Shown here one piece after another: positions 1 through 3,528 of a stretch of DNA of 5,503 nt; the first letter of the stretch is position 1; each line of letters begins with the position of its first letter. The notes beneath the pieces were generated by a model. That model made no database searches. It was given only the letters and a program-made list of their open reading frames with translations, and had not been told where the DNA came from. The translations under genes were made by a program, and so were the position numbers. This DNA is from Limisphaerales bacterium (GTDB lineage Bacteria; Verrucomicrobiota; Verrucomicrobiia; Limisphaerales; UBA11358): positions 1 through 5,503 of the forward strand of contig PKZR01000087.1 in the NCBI GenBank assembly GCA_003133815.1, written 5' to 3'.

Positions 1-2
1 AA

Positions 3-92
3 TGTCCCTTCACGCCGCAGCGGGAAATGATTGCCAAGCTGTGGGGCGCGGAAGTGCCGGACAAACCAGTTCAAGGAACTCTGTTTGGATGA
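3..92 (+). CDS. C-terminal fragment of an unidentified protein (5' end outside window)
   Basis: One frame is open from the left edge and ends at a TGA at 90-92, giving 29 residues. They start CPFTPQREMIAKLWG and end PVQGTLFG. The Lys/Glu/Trp mix and the charged, proline-containing tail look like the end of a real protein rather than a chance frame. The other plus-strand frames are less protein-like: one stops after nine codons, the other runs on to a TAA near 130. I do not recognise the family from so short a tail. No clear intrinsic terminator follows; the only inverted repeat after it (94-129) has a 22-base loop. The downstream response regulator lies on the same strand about 160 bases further on, so an operon is possible but not supported. 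Confidence 0.5.
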   Translation, partial: CPFTPQREMIAKLWGAEVPDKPVQGTLFG

Positions 93-93
93 A

Positions 94-129
94 TGCCAAA
101 TTTGGTCTCCATTTTTATAATGTTTGGCA
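94..129. repeat. Nested inverted repeat in intergenic region (possible operator)
   Basis: TGCCAAA (94-100) is repeated in inverted form as TTTGGCA (123-129). The left arm is also part of a perfect 10-bp palindrome, CCAAATTTGG (96-105). A further TTTGG lies at 84-88, inside the end of the preceding gene. A TATAAT hexamer (116-121) sits between the arms but has no convincing -35 box at 17 bp. The arrangement could be an operator, or a weak stem after the upstream gene. The loop is too long for a typical intrinsic terminator. Short AT-rich repeats of this size also occur by chance. Confidence 0.25.
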
Positions 130-141
130 ATAACTAACTTT

Positions 142-170
142 TTGACCAGCGATTTAACCTTTGAATTAAT
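142..170 (+). promoter_or_regulatory. Candidate sigma70-type promoter for the response regulator
   Basis: TTGACC (142-147, five of six to the -35 consensus) is followed after 17 bp by ATTAAT (165-170, four of six to the -10 consensus). This predicts a transcript start near 177 and a leader of about 70 bases before the regulator. It is the best-spaced promoter-like pair in the 93-251 gap. If a small ORF starting at 169 were translated from this promoter, its ATG would lie upstream of the predicted transcript start, so the two calls do not fit together. Confidence 0.3.
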
Positions 171-276
171 GAGCACTAAGGCTAAAACCGGCGGAGCTGC
201 TCGGTTCGGTTCGAGTGCGACAGGAAGAGGTGGAGAAAATCGTAATTGGAAATGGGCAGAGTATTTAACGAAATGA
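169..276 (+). CDS. Possible 35-codon small ORF overlapping the response-regulator start
   Basis: An ATG at 169-171 opens 35 codons ending at TGA 274-276. The peptide is basic and glycine-rich at first (MSTKAKTGGAARFG) and ends NWKWAEYLTK. Its stop overlaps an in-frame ATG (273-275) of the response regulator as ATGA, the usual geometry of translational coupling. It has no Shine-Dalgarno sequence of its own, and no family is recognised. The overlap could be chance. Its value is mainly as an alternative explanation of where the regulator starts. Confidence 0.2.
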   Translation: MSTKAKTGGAARFGSSATGRGGENRNWKWAEYLTK

Positions 277-749
277 AAAACGAACTTACTAAAAAACCTC
301 TCAGCAACCATCGAATCGTTTTTATCGATGACGAGGAATGGTTACAGCAGTTGGTTGAACCGCTGATTCGTAAATATTTCAAGGAAATTACGTTGTTGAA
401 ATTCAGAAATCGCAATACAGCCTGGCAAGAATTGTTACGAGCCGACCCCGATCTTCTCATAACGGACTTGCGCAACGACAATGATCCAACACTTCCCGGG
501 TCAACAAAGGAGGATTTGGGAATGAGTGGTTTTGATTTGCTAGGGCTTCTGGCGGCGAGACAGGCTAAATATCCTGTGCTGGTCATTTCTGGAAGCTTAT
601 CGATAAGCAGAATGGAAGGTTGGGCAAAGAAGTGCGCCGGGCCGAATCTAAATGTTTCATATTTGACCAAACCATTCACGCCAGAACTCTTTTATCAAGG
701 GTTGTTGAAGTGCCTTGGTCCTAGTTCCCAAATGAACTTTAAGGCATGA
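252..749 (+). CDS. Stand-alone response regulator receiver (REC) domain protein
   Basis: The 165-aa protein carries one CheY-like receiver domain and no output domain. Counted from ATG 252, it has the acidic pair Asp26-Asp27 (VFIDDEEW), the phospho-acceptor Asp72 (LLITDL), Ser113 in the Thr/Ser position (VLVISGS) and the conserved Lys140-Pro141 (YLTKPF). By family knowledge it should be phosphorylated by a histidine kinase and act by protein-protein contact, but no kinase lies in the window. The loop after Asp72 is unusually long: about 19 residues before the GMSGFDLL segment that corresponds to the usual MPxMDG, against about three normally. The start is uncertain. TTG 246 is about 10 bases from a purine-rich GAGGTGGAG tract (227-235), ATG 252 is 16 bases from it, and ATG 273 overlaps a small upstream ORF. 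Its low G+C contrasts with the Res gene. The receiver assignment is firm; its pathway is unknown. Confidence 0.88.
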   Translation: MGRVFNEMKNELTKKPLSNHRIVFIDDEEWLQQLVEPLIRKYFKEITLLKFRNRNTAWQELLRADPDLLITDLRNDNDPTLPGSTKEDLGMSGFDLLGLLAARQAKYPVLVISGSLSISRMEGWAKKCAGPNLNVSYLTKPFTPELFYQGLLKCLGPSSQMNFKA

Positions 750-757
750 TGAACAAC

Positions 758-1123
758 TCAATGACGACTTTTATTGCTCTCTACGGCACCAGCACTGATT
801 ATTAGCGGCCAGTTCGAATGAGCATGAGGTTTTGCTTTGCTGGCTGAATTAACTGAAATCGGAGGACCTATTCGTTTTTTGCGAAGATAATCCTCCATCA
901 TTGCGCTTTTTTTCTGTTGCTGAAGGTTTCGCTGATGTTTCGCACCACCAGCCTGATGCCATTTTATCGCTTCCCACTTCGCGACCTTACATGTCGGGCT
1001 ATGACGAGGTTCCCCTTTAAGCTTCCAATAACCGCAGCACGGGCAAATTTTGGGTTGTGAATTTTTGTTAGGCATAATTTTCAGAATATGTATCGGGCAT
1101 TTTTTGGCAAATGCGTTGGCCAT
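758..1123 (-). CDS. Hypothetical small protein with Cys/His zinc-binding-like cluster
   Basis: This 121-aa basic protein starts at ATG 1123-1121. That start overlaps the stop of the upstream gene as TGATG, so it is probably read by coupled reinitiation. Residues 27-45 contain CPCCGYW, then His41 and Cys45 (C-x2-C, ten residues, H-x3-C; nucleotides about 989-1045). This looks like a single small zinc ribbon or finger. The next stretch is rich in Lys, Gln and His (AKHQRNLQQQKKSAMM), which would suit nucleic-acid contact or a short helix. No signal peptide or membrane segment is seen. I recognise no family. An internal ATG at 1075 (residue 17) would keep the cluster, but the TGATG overlap favours the longer form. 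The gene ends 8 bases from the convergent response-regulator gene, with no visible terminator between them. Zinc binding is inferred from cysteine spacing only. Confidence 0.6.
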   Translation of the reverse strand: MANAFAKKCPIHILKIMPNKNSQPKICPCCGYWKLKGEPRHSPTCKVAKWEAIKWHQAGGAKHQRNLQQQKKSAMMEDYLRKKRIGPPISVNSASKAKPHAHSNWPLIISAGAVESNKSRH

Positions 1124-1626
1124 CAAGTTGTCGATGCAGGCCCAACGAACTTAACTGAAAAGGCCAAATGTTTTTTGAAAATGGGATTTGGGAACGGAGT
1201 TTCCGGCCGCAGGTTGCATTTGAACTCTAGCACATAAAATGTGCGCTTCTTCTGCGGATGTTCGGCGACGCCAATTATATCTTCAGCCCGCAGGATGGAC
1301 TTTTTCATAATGGAAAAGTGGTCAGCCACGTCATCGGCGACTTTTGGGTTTCTCAAAAGCTGGGAAATCGTGCCGACTTCACCAGCAAATGAAAAACACC
1401 AACCTTCCAAGGTTCGTATCAGGCTTTGTTTGTCATCCCCATATAAGGTGAGAAGGTTGCGAGATATGGCCGAAGGTTTCAGTGACAATGTAATTGCGGG
1501 CGCTTTACCACCGCGATCAAAGTTGTCGCCTTCCTCTATGATGCTCTCGCGGTAGTCATCCTTCCGAACGCTGGCGTGGCGTTTTCCCTTTTCGTAATCG
1601 AACTTTCTGGTAAGGCCACCGGGCAT
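1123..1626 (-). CDS. Hypothetical protein, first gene of a minus-strand pair
   Basis: The 167-aa protein begins at ATG 1626 (MPGGLTRKFDYEKG). It has a very basic and acidic N-terminal 40 residues, then a mixed alpha/beta-looking segment with SLKPSAISRNLLTLYGDD, TLEGWCFSFAGEVG and RTFYVLEFKCNLRPE. No signal peptide, membrane helix or known motif is visible, and I do not recognise the family. The upstream sequence is A/T-rich (ACTAAAAAGT before ATG) without a Shine-Dalgarno sequence. The gene is supported by its TGATG overlap with the zinc-cluster gene downstream and by the lack of a better frame on either strand. The plus-strand frame opposite (1241-1555) is serine/arginine-rich and looks like an antisense shadow. 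The start faces away from the SRAP gene across a 124-bp divergent intergenic region. Confidence 0.6.
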   Translation of the reverse strand: MPGGLTRKFDYEKGKRHASVRKDDYRESIIEEGDNFDRGGKAPAITLSLKPSAISRNLLTLYGDDKQSLIRTLEGWCFSFAGEVGTISQLLRNPKVADDVADHFSIMKKSILRAEDIIGVAEHPQKKRTFYVLEFKCNLRPETPFPNPIFKKHLAFSVKFVGPASTT

Positions 1627-1712
1627 ACTTTTTAGTTTCTAAATATTTTCGACAAGAACTTTCTGATATTAATCGAGTGATTGAAAAGCATAAAGCAGGA
1701 AAACTCCGGGTT

Positions 1713-1727
1713 GGACAAGCACTGTCC
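1713..1727. promoter_or_regulatory. Candidate operator palindrome GGACA-N5-TGTCC
   Basis: A perfect 5-bp inverted repeat with a 5-bp spacer lies in the divergent intergenic region, at the place where the -35 box of the SRAP promoter would fall. A repressor bound there could block SRAP transcription. SRAP genes are often linked to the SOS response, so LexA is one candidate, but the sequence does not match the E. coli or Bacillus LexA consensus. No second copy was found in the window. Confidence 0.3.
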
Positions 1728-1733
1728 ATTTCG

Positions 1734-1742
1734 TGTGATAAT
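1734..1742 (+). promoter_or_regulatory. Extended -10 promoter element close to the SRAP start codon
   Basis: TGTGATAAT (1734-1742) matches the extended -10 pattern TGnTATAAT at all but one position. The nearest -35-like hexamer, TTGGAC (1711-1716), is 20 bp away and so too far for a standard promoter, which fits an extended -10 type. Transcription would begin about 7-9 bases downstream, at 1749-1751, essentially on the ATG at 1751. No Shine-Dalgarno sequence precedes the ATG, so a leaderless mRNA is plausible. Confidence 0.4.
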
Positions 1743-1750
1743 GTGTTTGC

Positions 1751-2506
1751 ATGTGTGGACGATACACGGCGGCGAAAGATTTTAACGAACTGATCAAACT
1801 TGTTGGCGTCATCATGGCGCGTGCGCCATTTCTTACGCCGCGCTACAATATCGCCCCGACGCAGCTTGCGCCGGTGATTTTCATAGAACGTCATCAACCG
1901 GCGATGAAGCTCATGCGGTGGGGCTTGATTCCATCATGGGCGAAAGATGCAAGCGTGGGCAGCGCGAATATCAATGCGCGGTCGGAAACGCTGCAAAGCC
2001 GCAATTCGTTTCGAGAGGCTTTCAAGCATCGGCGCTGCCTGATTCCTGCCGACAGTTTTTATGAATGGCAGGAACGCGAGGGAAAGCGGCAACCGTTCCG
2101 GGTGATGCTGAAAAGCGGCGAGCCGTTTTGCTTCGCCGGTTTGTGGGAACGCTGGATTAAACCGCCGTCGGTGGACAATGCTGAAACCGATTTGGATGAA
2201 GCACCGGCGAGTGAAACGATTGATTCATTTACCATCATAACGCGGGCGGCGAACGCGGCGATTGCGCCGTTGCACGACCGGATGCCGGTCATCATCGCAC
2301 CAAGTCATTTCGGCTGGTGGCTGAAAGACGACGACCCGCGCAGCGAGTCGCACAAAATGGCGCTGGAGCGAGCGCCCGATGACCCGTTGAAAATTTATCC
2401 CGTCAGCGATCTGGTGAACAGCCCCAAGCTGGACGACCCGCGCTGCATTGAGCCGGTGCGGATTGACCGGGATATGTTCGAGCGCCAATGGTGGGGCGAT
2501 GAGTGA
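1751..2506 (+). CDS. SOS response-associated peptidase (SRAP, YedK/HMCES family)
   Basis: This complete 251-aa SRAP-domain protein begins MCGRYT; after Met removal the catalytic Cys2 becomes the N-terminus. Family members form a thiazolidine DNA-protein crosslink with abasic sites in single-stranded DNA and shield them from strand breakage. Key residues fall where expected: Cys2, RYNIAPTQ (31-38), MRWGLIPSW (55-63), Asn75 in NARSET, Glu105 in CLIPADSFYEW, and His175 in LHDRMPV, which corresponds to His160 of E. coli YedK. About 15 extra residues, rich in Asp, Glu, Pro and Ala (138-156), lie between the GLWERW and FTIITRAAN strands. The start is fixed by the need for Met-Cys. An extended -10 element and a palindrome lie just upstream. 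The gene converges on the terminator of the minus-strand cassette. Family assignment is very secure; SOS control here is an inference. Confidence 0.97.
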   Translation: MCGRYTAAKDFNELIKLVGVIMARAPFLTPRYNIAPTQLAPVIFIERHQPAMKLMRWGLIPSWAKDASVGSANINARSETLQSRNSFREAFKHRRCLIPADSFYEWQEREGKRQPFRVMLKSGEPFCFAGLWERWIKPPSVDNAETDLDEAPASETIDSFTIITRAANAAIAPLHDRMPVIIAPSHFGWWLKDDDPRSESHKMALERAPDDPLKIYPVSDLVNSPKLDDPRCIEPVRIDRDMFERQWWGDE

Positions 2507-2507
2507 A

Positions 2508-2547
2508 CATCAAACAAAAAGCGCAATCTGAATCAATCAGGTTGCGC
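2508..2547 (-). terminator. Intrinsic terminator of the minus-strand two-gene cassette
   Basis: GCGCAATCTGA (2521-2531) and TCAGGTTGCGC (2537-2547) form an 11-bp stem, with one G-U pair, around a 5-base loop. Read on the minus strand, the stem is followed by TTTTTGTTTG (2520-2511), a good U-tract. It lies 22 bases past the stop of the 2569-2991 gene. On the plus strand no T-run follows the hairpin, so it should not be an efficient terminator for the SRAP gene. Confidence 0.8.
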
Positions 2548-2568
2548 AAGATTGTCGCCAATTTGCCT

Positions 2569-2991
2569 TTAAGCAAACTCAAGATCAGATTCACCAACCG
2601 CTATGCGTGGATTAGGGCCACAATCAAATGCGGTGGCATAACCTGCTCGCCGACCAATTGTCTGCGGCCCTTGTTCGTATGCGGCCAAAAGCAAAGCCGA
2701 AATTGAAACCGCTTGCAGTTCATGCTTGTCCGCCCTGCATTCTACAGCAATTCCTTTCAGGCCAAACTGTCGCGTGATGGCGGCAACACCTTTTATTTGA
2801 AACCCAATTGGTCTTTCATCAATTGCGGATCGGTAAATTGTGAGGACGCCATCTATTCTGTCTGCCACTACCGCTTCGTCTGCCATTTGAAAAGTGATGC
2901 AATCACCGGCTGGATTAAACCACGGTTTTGGGGGTTCGGAAATATCACGCGATATACCCGAAACAAATTCTTTTAAGAAGTGCTCGTCCAT
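2569..2991 (-). CDS. Hypothetical protein with DUF2283-like segment (second gene of cassette)
   Basis: The protein is 140 aa from ATG 2991. That start is preceded by GGAG (3002-2999) with ideal 7-base spacing; a TTG at 3018 in the same frame lacks this. It overlaps the 3' end of the upstream gene by 19 bases. Residues 24-70 run WFNPAGDCITFQ, then ADRIDGVLTIYRS and ERPIGFQIKGV. The order is a GDCI strand, an acidic hairpin and a closing strand with an (I/V)G-x-x-I ending, which resembles DUF2283-type small beta proteins. A helical C-terminal half follows (LQAVSISALLLAAYEQ). DUF2283 proteins are commonly encoded next to DUF4258-type small toxins, which suggests a partner or antitoxin role here. 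No signal peptide or membrane helix is seen. The DUF2283 likeness is from memory of the pattern and is tentative; the gene itself is well supported by its ribosome binding site, overlap and terminator. Confidence 0.7.
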   Translation of the reverse strand: MDEHFLKEFVSGISRDISEPPKPWFNPAGDCITFQMADEAVVADRIDGVLTIYRSAIDERPIGFQIKGVAAITRQFGLKGIAVECRADKHELQAVSISALLLAAYEQGPQTIGRRAGYATAFDCGPNPRIAVGESDLEFA

Positions 2992-3380
2992 ATCAGTGCT
3001 CCAAATCGGTTCTGCCAATCAACCGGGCAATACTCATCATCGCCCGCAACACGTTCTGCTCTAAACTCATAAATGACGAACCTTGAGTTGAGAAACACTG
3101 CGAAAACATACTTGTCCGGGAATGGAACTTCAACATTTTCTTTAACATGCCATATTTGTGGCTGGCCTGTAAAGCACCAACCACCATCGTTAAATTCGCG
3201 GATTCCAGAGAAAATTCGCTTCGGATTTTCCAGCACATATCTGGCGGCGCGAAAATTTTCATGTTTTACAGGATGGTATTTGTAACAATGCAAAATCAAA
3301 CTGTGCGGGATGATCGCCTCGATTTTGGGCCCGCTTACATTTGCAGGATTAATAATCTGGATTGAATAATTTGTTGCCAT
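2973..3380 (-). CDS. Hypothetical protein, first gene of cassette (possible BECR/DUF4258-like toxin)
   Basis: The protein is 135 aa from ATG 3380. The frame could extend to a TTG at 3470, but that lies upstream of the predicted transcript start and would add an Arg/Lys-rich, unlikely N-terminus. Residues 31-59 carry HCYKYHPVKHENFRAARYVLENP and then RIFSG, a His-rich helix ending in N-P-x-x-I. Beta-like segments follow: GGWCFTGQP (66-74), YVFAVFLN (91-98) and RFVIYEFRAE (100-109). A helix with histidines, a P-x-x-I turn and three or four strands recalls the small RNase-like folds (BECR, DUF4258) of some toxins, but no catalytic set can be assigned. The ATG has no Shine-Dalgarno sequence of its own and sits one base after a 13-codon leader ORF. 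Function is unknown; the toxin idea rests on fold-like pattern and context only. Confidence 0.68.
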   Translation of the reverse strand: MATNYSIQIINPANVSGPKIEAIIPHSLILHCYKYHPVKHENFRAARYVLENPKRIFSGIREFNDGGWCFTGQPQIWHVKENVEVPFPDKYVFAVFLNSRFVIYEFRAERVAGDDEYCPVDWQNRFGALIWTSTS

Positions 3381-3381
3381 T

Positions 3382-3423
3382 TTATTTGTCGGGCGACTTG
3401 GCGAGGAAAGTTTTCCCCTCCAT
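3382..3423 (-). CDS. Possible 13-codon leader ORF (MEGKTFLAKSPDK)
   Basis: An ATG at 3423-3421 is preceded by AAGGA (3432-3428) with a short 4-base gap. It opens 13 codons, MEGKTFLAKSPDK, ending at TAA 3384-3382. Only one base separates this stop from the ATG of the 135-aa gene, which itself lacks a Shine-Dalgarno sequence. The leader could load ribosomes that then reinitiate on the main gene. It lies wholly within the predicted transcript leader (start near 3442). It is short enough to be chance, and no peptide-level function is claimed. Confidence 0.35.
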   Translation of the reverse strand: MEGKTFLAKSPDK

Positions 3424-3448
3424 CTCTTCCTTCGCCGCCCATGTGCTA

Positions 3449-3482
3449 AACATACACCCGATTTTTGCAAAAGTCAAGTCAA
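3449..3482 (-). promoter_or_regulatory. Sigma70-like promoter of the two-gene cassette
   Basis: On the minus strand, TTGACT (3477-3472, five of six to consensus) is followed after exactly 17 bp by TATGTT (3454-3449, four of six). The -35 hexamer is part of a tandem TTGACTTGACT (3482-3472), so an offset copy is also present. Transcription should start near 3442, giving a leader of about 60 bases before the 135-aa gene. It lies in the 148-bp gap after the Res stop codon. Confidence 0.5.
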
Positions 3483-3528
3483 CAACGAGCAAAAGCAGCG
3501 TTTCTCACAAATCACCATAACGTAATCA

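Noticed and set aside
182..679. Minus-strand ORF of 165 codons
   Set aside because: Antisense to the receiver gene, which has all conserved receiver residues. The translation is serine-rich and featureless.
1241..1555. Plus-strand ORF opposite the 167-aa gene
   Set aside because: The minus-strand frame is longer and coupled by TGATG to a second gene. The plus frame has no ribosome site and no family resemblance.
1556..1897. Minus-strand ORF of 113 codons spanning the divergent intergenic region
   Set aside because: Overlaps both the start of the SRAP gene and the start of the 167-aa gene in other frames. The translation is Arg/Lys-rich and would leave no room for either promoter.
2521..2547. 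Hairpin as a plus-strand terminator for SRAP
   Set aside because: On the plus strand it is followed by AAGATTGTCG, not a T-run. The U-tract exists only in the minus direction.
2503..2706. Plus-strand ORF starting at the end of SRAP
   Set aside because: Runs through the terminator hairpin and is antisense to the 140-aa gene, which has a good ribosome site and terminator.
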